Shown: one piece after another, positions 25,799 through 32,565 of the stretch
How positions within the stretch are numbered: the first letter of the stretch is position 1
Layout of the letters: each line of letters begins with the position of its first letter
Assembly (NCBI GenBank): GCA_023630585.1
Contig: CM042566.1
Span: 8,738,754 to 8,802,753, forward strand
Reading direction: 5' to 3'
Length of the DNA: 64,000 nucleotides
Origin: Cranoglanis bouderius
Taxonomy: Eukaryota; Chordata; Actinopteri; Siluriformes; Cranoglanididae
Position numbers and translations under genes: made by a program
The notes under the pieces: generated by a model
Databases searched by the model: none
Seen by the model: only the letters and a program-made list of their open reading frames with translations
Told to the model about the DNA's origin: nothing

Positions 25799-27650
25799 AG
25801 AGTATGTACTCACACCTGCTTTCGTATGGCTGCGCTGTCCAGTGGTGAAGTGCAGATAACTTTGTTTTGCTGACCTATATGGGCTCATGAACACAGAACC
25901 CACATACACACGTCTCCTTCCAATGTTGAGCTCTTGCTTTAGTCTAATCCATGAATAAAGCAAGCTTTCATATAACTTTCATGGGTGGTGACTAATGAAA
26001 AGTAACGTATTTTCCATACTATGTCACATCGGTGTGTAAGGTTGGCTTAGAGACAAAATAGGTTTATTAGGTACACCTACTTTGTAACCTACTTTGATCA
26101 GTTACACTTACCTAGGTGTAGTACTGACTGTAGCTCATAGGCTGATGTTCGCTTAATCCCATCAGACGTTTTACCTGCATACATATGTGGTTCTTCCCCA
26201 AACTGTTGCCACAAAGAAGCACACAATTGTATAGAATGTATTTGGATGCTGTTTCATTAAGATTTCCTTTCACTGGAACTAAGAGGCCCAAACCTGTTCC
26301 TGCATGACAGTGCCCCTGTGGACAAAGCGAGCTCCATAAAGTCATGGTTTTCCAAGGTTGAAGTGGAACAACTCCATGTTAATGCCCATGGTTTTGGAAT
26401 GGGCACATATGGGTGTGATGGTCAGGTGTCATACAGTTTGAACAATTTTTTCCAGTTCAGTTTGTATTTAAAGATTCCATAAATTACACAAGTATTGGCC
26501 TGAAACACTGGAGTGTACAGTATATCTTTGTACAGGCAAGTATTTTTAGTCTTTATGCACACACAGAGATAATTAAGCTAACAGTGTAATTAACACTTAT
26601 CTTAGTTGGTAATTGTTTGAATGTTAACTAAATAATGAATATCTGCATTAACTAATGTTTATTCCATTAATGGCTAAAATGTCACAACATCATCACAATA
26701 TGAACAAATGGTTTAAGGTTCTTGGTGGTTAATTCTCAGAATTCATAAGGGAGACCCACTGAAGAAAGTTTAGTAACACTTGTAATTAAGTTTATTCTCC
26801 TTTATGTAATTTGCATGTAATGTAAGTGTGTGCCTTAGGGGGCAGTGTCCTATACCAAACCAAAATGTAAAGAAAATGAAAAATTAAATGACAAAAATAC
26901 TGAAAAGCAAACAGAAAAGGTCTCATATTTTACTGTAGTAAAGATAATTAAGAAAAAAAAGTACTTGGTGGAATTTGTACACTGAAATTAATTTTATTAT
27001 TATTATTATGCACATGTCTGATTCTTCACTAATAATTTTCTTTGCCAATTCATCGTCACTTCTTGTTTTTGTAATGCTATGAACATGGATTCTACAAGTG
27101 CTTTTATCATTTGCACTTTTGCCAGAAAGTTCCTCGCATTTCTCCAGTTGTGTTTTAGGTCTCGTCCAAACCCCAGTGTTACTGTACACGTCCCTGCTCT
27201 CAACAAATCAGTGTTTTCTAGGGGCACATTACCGCATCCTCGCATGACACACAATTTTGGAGTCGTGCAGTGACTTGTAACAAGCTTGTAAGCAAGACAA
27301 GCTTATTCCTAACCCCATTTATGTTCATCTTAAACAGATGTGAAAAATAAATGTGAACTGTGCAACATAATGCAATAATTTTAACATCTGTATGTTGTTT
27401 CACTCTGTAAATTGCAACACCTGTAAGATAGGAACAAAAACGAAAATGCATCTTATAGTATGGAAAATACAATAAATTGGTGACTGTGGTCTCGTTTTTT
27501 TTAAACCTTCAATCAGCTGGATTATTAGGTCGAAGTGAGGAACATGGGTTTGAGTGGTGCACTGTGTGTATATTACATTTCTCTTACACATTTTCCTAAT
27601 CCGACCTTTCTGTTCTTCTTTGCTCAGGACGAATGAAGCTTGCCACATGA
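2002..27650 (+). CDS. kifc3: kifc3, C-terminal (kinesin-14 type) motor protein, whole gene span
   Basis: Spliced coding region of 19 exons plus a terminal exon, about 913 aa; human KIFC3 is in the same size range. It encodes a minus-end-directed microtubule motor which, from family knowledge, acts in apical vesicle transport and at adherens junctions. Visible order: N-terminal head (residues 1-180), long heptad-rich coiled-coil stalk (about 183-510), neck, then C-terminal motor (about 514-850). The P-loop GQTGSGKT is at 597-604, switch I NEHSSRSH at 710-717 and switch II DLAGSE at 743-748. All exon phases join in frame and all introns are GT-AG. The motor being C-terminal, and the sequence GVRMNLLTLQPALRTLT at the stalk end, point to KIFC3 rather than KIFC1 or KIFC2. 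The first coding exon follows a pyrimidine tract and AG, so an untranslated first exon probably lies further upstream. The gene is convergent with wt1. Confidence 0.95.
2084..5352. other. kifc3 intron 1
   Basis: 3.3 kb with two TG microsatellites, a short (TA)n at 3112-3129 and AT-rich DNA. No transposon ends or coding exons were recognised. Confidence 0.6.
2186..2235. repeat. (TG)n microsatellite
   Basis: About 24 TG units at the start of kifc3 intron 1. A second TG run lies at 2392-2427. Confidence 0.96.
5353..5492 (+). CDS. kifc3: kifc3 coding exon 2
   Basis: Acceptor gcgcAG at 5352, donor GTAAAA at 5493. It encodes residues 28-74, an acidic and serine-rich stretch (SDGEEENSFLTLPNS) followed by RRRLTSDLSDPALSDQQLL. 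It enters in phase 1 and ends in phase 0. The acceptor is preceded by a short TG repeat rather than a strong pyrimidine tract. Confidence 0.85.
5990..6398. mobile_element. Tc1-like MITE, probable
   Basis: It ends in cttttgcacagtactgta at 6381-6398, a terminus typical of short non-autonomous fish Tc1-like elements. The start near aataatagtagtctccgg is approximate. No coding capacity. Confidence 0.4.
6505..6535 (+). repeat. solo terminal repeat of a Tc1-like family
   Basis: cactcagtggccactttatt followed by aggtac resembles the ends of the elements at 12177, 36412 and 53953. No second end was found nearby. Confidence 0.5.
7279..7945 (+). repeat. dispersed repeat family copy A
   Basis: Begins taccacactgttgttgaatt, continues tctgattaatcagaaggtg and cagcagctctgacagtagtt, and ends in the ctgtggtgtagagaataaa and catcacaccaccc segments. 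The same blocks recur at eight or more other loci in this window. Confidence 0.7.
8979..9165 (+). CDS. kifc3: kifc3 coding exon 3
   Basis: Acceptor cttcccAG at 8978, donor GTAAGT at 9166. Residues 75-136 begin ALQEKVCEFQARLC (start of helical stalk) and continue with a glutamine-rich segment. Phase 0 in, phase 1 out. Confidence 0.9.
9273..9409 (+). CDS. kifc3: kifc3 coding exon 4
   Basis: Acceptor ttttgtAG at 9272, donor GTGAAC at 9410. Residues 137-182 include SVRRSSAGSQRPQDYPDIAA and end in VYQLALITGLQTQ. A start at 9224 inside the intron is not used; phase 1 in and phase 0 out fit both neighbours. Confidence 0.9.
10073..10138 (+). CDS. kifc3: kifc3 coding exon 5 (coiled coil)
   Basis: A 66-base symmetric exon between cctttcAG (10072) and GTAAGT (10139). 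It encodes 22 residues of continuous heptad sequence, IEELEKKLVDRTQEVERLRS. Skipping it would keep the frame. Confidence 0.92.
11627..11758 (+). CDS. kifc3: kifc3 coding exon 6 (coiled coil)
   Basis: A 132-base symmetric exon. The acceptor tgtgtacAG at 11626 is preceded by a TG-rich run instead of pyrimidines; the donor is GTAATT at 11759. Residues 205-248 begin GATDLEKQLELLESENQRLR and finish with a histidine/threonine-rich linker. Confidence 0.9.
11907..12137 (+). CDS. kifc3: kifc3 coding exon 7 (coiled coil)
   Basis: Acceptor gtggcAG at 11906, donor GTGAGA at 12138; 231 bases, symmetric. Residues 249-325 are mostly helical, e.g. YERRMAKLEHQLGERVGTVD and HVRLEEAVQSRDKLQEQLS. The donor lies only 40 bases before a Tc1-like element that begins at 12177. 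Confidence 0.92.
12177..13215 (+). mobile_element. Tc1/mariner-like element with decayed transposase
   Basis: Terminal inverted repeats: the left end cactcactgagcactttatt and the reverse complement of the right end (cattcacagagcactttatt) differ at only two positions. A TA flanks each side. The interior encodes a recognisable N-terminal helix-turn-helix (LSISITADLLGFSCTKVSRV) near 12370, and remnants of the DDE region near 12660-13080, all interrupted by stops and frameshifts. 1.04 kb, inactive, inside kifc3 intron 7. Confidence 0.85.
13216..14137. other. kifc3 intron 7, remaining part
   Basis: AT-rich DNA with no recognised element, followed at 14138 by the CT microsatellite next to exon 8. 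Confidence 0.5.
14138..14203. repeat. (CT)n microsatellite forming the exon 8 pyrimidine tract
   Basis: About 30 CT units with one TTTT interruption, immediately before the TGCAG acceptor of kifc3 exon 8. Confidence 0.95.
14208..14381 (+). CDS. kifc3: kifc3 coding exon 8 (coiled coil)
   Basis: The acceptor ctctgcAG (14207) is fed by a (CT)n run of about 65 bases that serves as polypyrimidine tract; donor GTACAC at 14382. Residues 326-383 are coiled coil (QARNQALQEQLGVQRQLLRE). 174 bases, symmetric. Confidence 0.92.
14707..15193 (+). mobile_element. non-autonomous DNA element, family with ends in tggccaaa
   Basis: The left end atggccaaatatttgtgaac and the right end catacttttggccatatagt form an imperfect inverted repeat (ATGGCCAAA...). 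Relatives occur at 26195-26435 and 59186-59275. It carries no intact coding frame. 0.49 kb in kifc3 intron 8. Confidence 0.7.
16050..16548 (-). mobile_element. 5S rRNA-derived SINE (SINE3-like)
   Basis: Read on the - strand, it starts with gagcctggccagtacctgga followed by tgggagacctcctgggg. This matches the 3' half of vertebrate 5S rRNA, including the internal promoter block gatgggagac (+ strand 16519-16528). About 450 bases of SINE body follow, ending near tatgtaaaatgctttga. The head is truncated at 16548, where 5S homology stops. Confidence 0.7.
16817..16861. repeat. (TG)n microsatellite abutting exon 9 acceptor
   Basis: About 20 TG units end two bases before the CAG acceptor of kifc3 exon 9. 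Confidence 0.96.
16864..17011 (+). CDS. kifc3: kifc3 coding exon 9 (coiled coil)
   Basis: The acceptor gtgtcAG (16863) is directly preceded by a (TG)n repeat of about 45 bases; donor GTGTGT at 17012. Residues 384-432 include ILAYEGEMERTRSQLETEIQ and VIEEAFIRAESEMKSVHQNL. It ends in phase 1, so skipping would shift the frame. Confidence 0.9.
17104..17234 (+). CDS. kifc3: kifc3 coding exon 10 (stalk end)
   Basis: Acceptor catccAG at 17103, donor GTGAGA at 17235. Residues 433-476 contain GVRMNLLTLQPALRTLTCDY, highly diagnostic for KIFC3, followed by LKRQVLDFPYMLQNAIAEA. Confidence 0.95.
17402..17427. repeat. poly-T tract
   Basis: About 26 T in kifc3 intron 10. No retroelement body was recognised next to it. 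Confidence 0.9.
17857..17968 (+). CDS. kifc3: kifc3 coding exon 11 (neck)
   Basis: Acceptor tatgtAG at 17856, donor GTACAA at 17969. Residues 477-513 encode the coil leading into the motor neck (NQELLRKYKREMNLRKKCHN, then ELVRLK), typical of kinesin-14 necks. Phase 0 in, phase 1 out. Confidence 0.95.
18265..18745 (+). repeat. dispersed repeat family copy B
   Basis: Shares gcgaattgctgtggtataaa, cactttggggtgtgctgtta and agctgattattttcctataa with the other copies. The 5' part is diverged. Lies in kifc3 intron 11. Confidence 0.6.
18990..19168 (+). CDS. kifc3: kifc3 coding exon 12 (motor start)
   Basis: Acceptor tcaacAG at 18989, donor GTCAGG at 19169. Residues 514-573 start the motor domain with GNIRVFCRVRPICKEEA and reach FDMDKVFPPQATQAE. 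The ATP-site RVRP motif is present. Confidence 0.95.
19257..19361 (+). CDS. kifc3: kifc3 coding exon 13 (P-loop)
   Basis: Acceptor tgaacAG at 19256, donor GTAAAC at 19362; 35 codons. It carries NVCIFAYGQTGSGKTYTME, the kinesin nucleotide-binding P-loop. Only 88 bases of intron separate it from exon 12. Confidence 0.97.
19482..19542. repeat. (TG)n microsatellite before exon 14
   Basis: About 30 TG units, ending 13 bases before the kifc3 exon 14 start, with a short gcgcgc stretch between. Confidence 0.96.
19556..19686 (+). CDS. kifc3: kifc3 coding exon 14 (motor)
   Basis: The acceptor cgcacAG at 19555 follows about 60 bases of (TG)n and a short gcgcgc segment; donor GTAAGA at 19687. Residues 609-652 include GIPEDPGINQRALRLLFSEV and TVSMVEIYNETL. 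131 bases, so skipping would shift the frame inside the motor. Confidence 0.95.
19687..20678. other. kifc3 intron 14
   Basis: 1.0 kb, AT-rich around 19920-20000. A weak match to the dispersed repeat near 20200 was not called. No exon seen. Confidence 0.5.
20679..20802 (+). CDS. kifc3: kifc3 coding exon 15 (motor)
   Basis: Acceptor ttctcAG at 20678, donor GTGAGA at 20803. Residues 652-693: NLLGDNPNEKLDIKMCPDGS then GQLYVPGLTEFTVESVEDIN. The PDGSGQLYVPGLTEF block is a KIFC3 hallmark. Confidence 0.96.
21247..21394. repeat. 32-bp minisatellite
   Basis: The motif accttggccaccccacacca recurs with period exactly 32 (block starts at 21251, 21283, 21315, 21347 and 21379), about 4.5 copies with a few substitutions. 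Located in kifc3 intron 15. Confidence 0.88.
21570..21699 (+). CDS. kifc3: kifc3 coding exon 16 (switch I)
   Basis: Acceptor cctgtAG at 21569, donor GTGACG at 21700. Residues 694-736 contain switch I, TNLNEHSSRSHALLIV. The donor is followed ten bases later by a long (CA)n repeat. Confidence 0.96.
21711..21766. repeat. (CA)n microsatellite after exon 16 donor
   Basis: About 28 CA units beginning roughly ten bases downstream of the kifc3 exon 16 donor. Confidence 0.96.
22230..22459 (+). CDS. kifc3: kifc3 coding exon 17 (switch II)
   Basis: Acceptor catgcAG at 22229, donor GTATGT at 22460. Residues 737-813 carry switch II (NLVDLAGSER), INKSLSALGDVINALRS and VPFRNSRLTYLLQDSLSGDS, which form the microtubule-binding face and nucleotide switch. 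Confidence 0.97.
22460..23766. other. kifc3 intron 17
   Basis: 1.3 kb, AT-rich with a short (TA)n near 22593. No transposon or exon recognised. Confidence 0.5.
23767..23919 (+). CDS. kifc3: kifc3 coding exon 18 (end of motor)
   Basis: Acceptor ttctcAG at 23766, donor GTACAC at 23920. Residues 814-864: VSPLDSNIIESVCSLKFAQR closes the motor fold and RVRTVELGPA follows. The rest is a serine/threonine-rich tail. Confidence 0.95.
24353..24479 (+). CDS. kifc3: kifc3 coding exon 19 (basic C-terminal tail)
   Basis: Acceptor aaaacAG at 24352, donor GTGAGG at 24480. Residues 865-906 are proline/serine-rich and end in a basic patch, ISRISSTRRRSQSQQAP, corresponding in place to the RRKLQPSG-like tail of mammalian KIFC3. 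It ends in phase 1. Reading through the donor would give about 50 unrelated residues before a stop, so splicing onward is assumed. Confidence 0.85.
24750..25180 (-). repeat. dispersed repeat family copy D
   Basis: Contains aaataaaacatgactgggag, catcacacaaca, ttgattattttccaataaca, ttattcctcttacaccacag and tatagcagctataaacagtc, blocks shared with the other copies. Orientation relative to copy A is uncertain. Kifc3 intron 19. Confidence 0.6.
25471..25517 (+). CDS. kifc3: possible alternative penultimate kifc3 exon
   Basis: A 47-base interval between tttgcAG (25470) and GTAGGT (25518). In the phase required after exon 19 it is open and encodes DRQVDRGSPLLGDSGQ. Joined to 27628 it gives DE and a stop; skipping it gives RMKLAT and a stop. 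Both outcomes are in frame, but the exon rests only on splice signals and open frame. Confidence 0.4.
25759..25797. repeat. (TG)n microsatellite
   Basis: About 19 TG units between the possible exon at 25471 and the terminal exon. Confidence 0.95.
26195..26435 (-). mobile_element. fragment of the tggccaaa-type element
   Basis: Reading on the - strand, it contains atatgtgcccattccaaaac, catgggcattaacatggagt and gactttatggagctcgc, the interior of the same family as 14707 and 59186. The terminal repeat itself is missing. Confidence 0.55.
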
Positions 27651-28430
27651 TGCTATGATGAAGTGAGTGAGCTGAGAAACTGCATTTCAGCCCACTCAAC
27701 CCAGAGTTTATTTTACACACCGGGGACAGGGACGAACCAAACTGGCAAATCAGGGATATGTACAGCATTTCTGTGAGAGACTTGTCTGTTCTGTTGTTGA
27801 CTGAAGAATCTGGCATTCCCTCCGAGCTCCATGCTGATTCGGGGAGAACATGTAGACTTCCTCCCTCATGTCATAGTGTTCGTGGACATCTATGCACTTT
27901 AGAACATGCTGATCTGATTATTCATGGTGTTAATAACCCAGTCAAGTTTAGGACTATCACATGACTGGTGTTGATCTTTAAGTATGTGTGTTCTTTCTCT
28001 TTTTTGAGAGGAAAATGCTGGTGTATTCTCCCCCCCCCCACAATGCACCGTCCTTTTTATTCAAAGCCCAAGAAAAAAGTAAGCAATAACGAAGGCCGAG
28101 TCTAGCCTGTTTCCCTTTGTGGTCATGTTCTTGTTGTGTATATTTGGTATTCTGAAGGCAGCATATTGAAGTCTTCCTGATCTAAGCATGTATACTTTCA
28201 CCTTTGTCATCAGCAATGGACTTAGTCATTCCATACTGCTGTGAATAGGAATGCTTTGAATTTTCACCCACAGTCAGAATTGCATTTCCACTGTATTAAC
28301 TTTTTCATCTGAAATGGACCACTGAGAGAGAACAGATATTGGTGACTGTGGGGTTTCGCTAGGTTCATTTTAGCATAGCTTTGTATGCATCCTTGTTTTG
28401 TACACTTTTTAATAAATGCCTTAAATTTGA
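27628..28430 (+). CDS. kifc3: kifc3 terminal exon with stop codon and 3' UTR
   Basis: Acceptor ttgctcAG at 27627. Joined to exon 19 in phase 1 it reads RMKLAT and stops at 27648-27650. Via the possible 25471 exon it stops at 27634-27636. The remainder is 3' UTR to just past an AATAAA at 28411. There is no other good AATAAA with downstream GT-rich sequence between the stop and that site. Boundary inferred, not observed. Confidence 0.6.
28411..28416 (+). promoter_or_regulatory. polyadenylation signal of kifc3
   Basis: A canonical AATAAA about 760 bases after the predicted stop, within a T-rich context (tttttAATAAAtgcc). The cleavage site would be near 28430. Confidence 0.6.
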
Positions 28431-28654
28431 TCAGTCCACTTTCCTGCTTCACTTTCCCAACAGTGTTTTTGCATCTTTATAAGATGGCTATACAAAGCCA
28501 CTGACTCCATATGTAGGTGATCAGACAAAATATGTTTGTTGCAAACAAGAAATACCTATCTCCCCCAAATTCTTTTCCATAAATGGAACATCCAGTACTT
28601 AAGTAACACATCCTGAATTTCAGGACTTGCAGGACCAAAAATTGGTTGAGAGAC

Positions 28655-28800
28655 AGGATGAGATTTAAATTTTCACTTGTGTCTGTGATTGAGCCCAGCG
28701 ATGGGTTGGCACCCCGTCCAGGGTGTCCCCCACCTTGTGCCCCGATAGGCTCCAGGCTATTCCTGTGTAGGATAAGCTGTATGGAAGATGGATGGATCCG
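28655..28800 (+). mobile_element. SINE tail fragment
   Basis: Carries gatgggttggcaccccgtcc, agggtgtcccc and gataagctgtatggaagatg followed by gatgga. The same tail block occurs at 40083-40198, 47642-47740 (reverse) and 61106-61200. 5' truncated. Confidence 0.65.
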
Positions 28801-29392
28801 GTACTGCTTCCACCAGGACGCTAAATAAGCAAATGGTTCGGGTATCATAGCTAAGGTTCTCACCTTCATGTCAAGGAACTGTGAGGAGGCAAAAAGTCAG
28901 ATGCATTGGAGAACGGGGCCACACAAGATGGCGGCATGTAATCTCCAGTTCTATTACAAGATGCCTCATACTATATACTGTATATAATATAAATAAATAC
29001 ACTTCTTCAAAAATCCTTTGAATCAAGTCTAGCAAATGTCAGTTTTTCCAGTCAAATCTGCTGTCACGTGTCCCAATCTATGAAGCATCAGCAACATAAA
29101 TGTGCAGGAAGGAATTTCAATGTTTGTATTAGAAGCTTTTTAATACAAAATATGGATAGTAAAAGTCTGTAAAAGATTAACATGAAGTATTTACAAAGAA
29201 ATATAACAGTGCATTTTCCTTTTATAAAAATGAAAGCATGTTTGTAAAATCAGAGATAATCATGATTTTAAGTGAACCAGCCCATCCATTTTAGAGATTG
29301 ATTCTAAGCAATCATGAGTTATTTACAACATGAGATGATCGAAAATATTCCTTATAAGACTATACTCAGGCATTTAAAGCCTTTTGTTTTTC

Positions 29393-29398
29393 TTTATT
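29393..29398 (-). promoter_or_regulatory. candidate wt1 polyadenylation signal
   Basis: TTTATT on the + strand, i.e. AATAAA on the - strand, about 150 bases after the wt1 stop. A 3' UTR this short would be unusual for wt1, so a more distal signal is possible. Confidence 0.3.
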
Positions 29399-29548
29399 TC
29401 TGGACTTGTATATTCCAAAGCAGTTTAACGAGGTTAATAATTGGCTGTTCAGTCCTGAGCGCTGCCGTCATCAAGCTGTACAGCATGTCTGTTTTAATAA
29501 TCGCCATGAGTTAGTTAATGAGTGTGTGCGTGTAAGATTTTTGGGAGT

Positions 29549-29670
29549 TCAGCGAGCCGACTGCAGTTTGGTGACGTTCCTCTCATGCATGCTATGATGT
29601 CTGACAAGCTCATCTGAACGAGCGAACTTCTTCTGACAGCTCGGCCAGCGACAGGTAAACGGCTTCTCAC
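29549..29670 (-). CDS. wt1: wt1 exon 9 (zinc finger 4, stop)
   Basis: Acceptor tctcAG (29671). Encodes EKPFTCRWPSCQKKFARSDE, LVRHHSMHERN and VTKLQSAR, stop at 29549-29551. Human WT1 ends in a very similar MTKLQLAL. The 3' UTR continues to lower coordinates. A - strand AATAAA at 29393-29398 is the nearest candidate signal, but a longer UTR is possible. Confidence 0.97.
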
Positions 29671-32520
29671 CTGAGACAAAGAAGAGAACAGTGAGAATAA
29701 TCAAAAGCAGTTTGTGAATTGGTACTAAGCAACGTAAGACTAATGAATCTGAATTCAAACTGGAAAAGTATGAGGACAAAAAGGGGATTACGCACTTGTT
29801 TTACCTGTATGAGTCCGTGTGTGAGTCTTGAGGTGGTCAGAGCGTGAGAACTTTCTCTGACATGTCTCACACTGAAAGGGTTTTACTCCTAAAGAGGAGA
29901 CAAATAAGAATATGGAGACCTTGAGAGAGAAAAAGAGTGCAAGATGCCAGTTCTGATCACTATTTAGAATGTGTTTGCCTGCCATGTTGATAATGACATC
30001 GTGTATTATATTGTTGTTTTATTAAATGTCTTTGATTTTATAGGTAATTAATACATTTCCAAATACAGCGAAGGAAATCATAACTGTGACTGCTTACATG
30101 GTTTGTGTACATTGTGTTCATTTATTTTTCGTTTTCAAAATGAAAATACGGAAAGCACGGAAACAGCTTTTTATTTTGTTTGTTTGTTTGTTTGTTTTTC
30201 TTGACGCACAACTAATAGGAAATTAATTAATGTTTCATCAATTAAAATAATAAGAAAAAGAATAAAACGTTCATTCATTTTTAATTGTTTCTATTTGTTT
30301 CACCAGACAATGTCTAGAAATTGAATCCAAATATTAAAAATATATAAATGTAAATATTCATGAATCCAAATATGGAAGAAGGGAAAAAAGGCCCACTGCT
30401 GTACATTTCAGCATGAACATAGTCGACCTAGAAGTCGGCTATTTGACAGACTATTCTCTGGTTAAGATTTAAGATAAGGTGTATTCTGGAAACTTCGTCT
30501 CAGTTTTCATAAAAGATACAACAGAAATGGGATCAACATGAGCAGAAATACATTTTGAAAAATATTCTTAAATTGCAGCACCTGGAAAATCCTGCTGATT
30601 TTTACAGCCACATTTTACTGTCACCTTCTTGCTGTTCTTAAAAAGCACGTAGTGATCCGTAGTAGTAGATCAGGCACTAACGGCAATCTTTATTCTACCC
30701 TTCTTGCTAATAGCTACCCAGTAATTGTTAATATACATCTGGGTCGGTCAAGATATTTCATTCATTTGAGCCCCAAATTGAATCTGAAATGATGATTAAA
30801 CGTTTTTGTAATACTTTTTGTAATATTTATTGTTGTAAATCCAAAAACTGTTTTGAATATCTGGTTTTCAAATGATCATAACTTACAGATTCTGAAAAGA
30901 ATAGGGAACAAATTGTGATAGGATCAGGGAACAGTAAATGCACGTATGCAAATGTCTATATGGTTATTATCATTGGGCATTGTATAATAAAGCACTGAGG
31001 ATATGGAGGAAAAAGGTGGAGCATGTGGCATTAAATGAGAGAGTAGAGTTAGTAGAGAGAGGGCCGGCGTCTGACCTGTGTGTCTGCGCTGGTGTCTCTT
31101 TAGCTGGTCTGATCTGGAGAATCTGCGGCCACAGTCTGTATAGTCGCACTGGTACGGTTTCTCTCCTGAACACACAATTAATTATAGGAATCCTTAACAC
31201 ACAAAATATTCAGACTGCCTCTTGGTTTGGCACATAGCTTCCACATGGGGGCAGCACTGAAGTTGAACCTGTAGGATTTATTTATGGATGGTTGTTGTTT
31301 TTGTAAACATTGCATTAAATTAAATGGACACCACAAACATCCCACATCAGGCTTAGCTAGCTAGCTGTAAATGTTAATTCCTCAAACTGTAAAGGGAATT
31401 ATCAATCAAAAGCAAGCTAACATTAGGCATTATACCAAAAACAAAGCTATTTAATTGGCATTAGCTTGGGTGCGTACCCAAAATAGTCTAGTCAACATTA
31501 GACAATATACCAAAACAAAACTAGATAGTTGCTATTAGCTAGAGAAAGTTCTAGTTAAGTAAAGTTTTTCTAGTTAACGTTAGACAATATAGCTACACAA
31601 AGTATGTGCTCAAGAACGTTAGCTAGCTAACATTAGACCACATACCCAAACAAAGCGTGCTAGCTGATATTAGGTATAGAATGTACCCAAGAAAGTTAGA
31701 TAACGTTAGACAATATACCCAAACAAAGCTAGCTAGATGTCATTAGCTAACCAGCATCAGACAATATACCCAAACAAAACTAAGCTAGCTAGATGGTATT
31801 AGCTAGAGAACATACTCAAGAACATTAGTTAGCTAACATTAGACGATATACCCAAACGAAGCTAGCTAGCAGAGATTAGATAGAGAACATACTCAAGAAA
31901 GTTTAGTTAACGTTAGACAACATTCCCAAACAAGGCTAGCTAGCTGACATGAGCTAGAGAATGTGCTCCAAAAAGTTAGCTTGCTAACATTAGACAATAT
32001 ACTCAACCAAAGCTAGCTAGCTGATATTAGGTAGAGAACGTACCCAAGAAAGTTAGTTAATGTTAGACAATATAGTCAAACAAAACTAAGATAGCTAGCC
32101 AGCATTAGCTAACCAGCATCAGTCAATATACCCAAACAAAACTATCTAGCCGGTATTCAGCTAGAGAACATACCCCAGGAATTTGGCTAAGTAACATTAG
32201 AATACCCAAACAAAACTAGCCAACTGGCATTAGCTAGAGAGTGTGCCCAAGAAATCTTGCTAGTTAACATTAAACAATATACTATAACAAAGCTAGCTAG
32301 CCGGCATTAGGAAATTTCCAGGTAGATAGTGCAAAGATTGTAATGCATGGGCATGATGTGTATATCCAGCTAGCTAGCCATGATTAACTGAGAGGCAGTT
32401 ATTAAGCCATCAGTATTTTACTGAGTAATCTACACATTCAAAAGCAGGGCTTTAATGCACTTTCTCCATAAGTGGGAGTTAACAGCTTGTGATTAATGCT
32501 TGGTGCTACTATTTAGTGTG

Positions 32521-32565
<45 letters not shown>

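Larger units (their letters stand above)
25518..27627. other. last kifc3 intron
   Basis: 2.1 kb with a TG repeat, the 26195-26435 element fragment and AT-rich sequence. The 138-codon - strand open frame at 27400-27816 has no recognisable motif. Confidence 0.5.
28431..29548. other. kifc3/wt1 convergent intergenic region
   Basis: About 1.1 kb between the predicted kifc3 poly(A) site and the wt1 stop, and it must include the wt1 3' UTR. It contains a SINE tail (about 28655-28800) and AT-rich sequence. No further coding exon is seen. Confidence 0.6.

Noticed and set aside
27400..27816. 138-codon - strand open frame
   Set aside because: Antisense to the kifc3 last intron and 3' UTR, low complexity, no recognised motif.
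31370..32310. Possible CRISPR-like array
   Set aside because: Units are continuous tandem copies with no constant repeat plus unique spacer structure, in a vertebrate intron.
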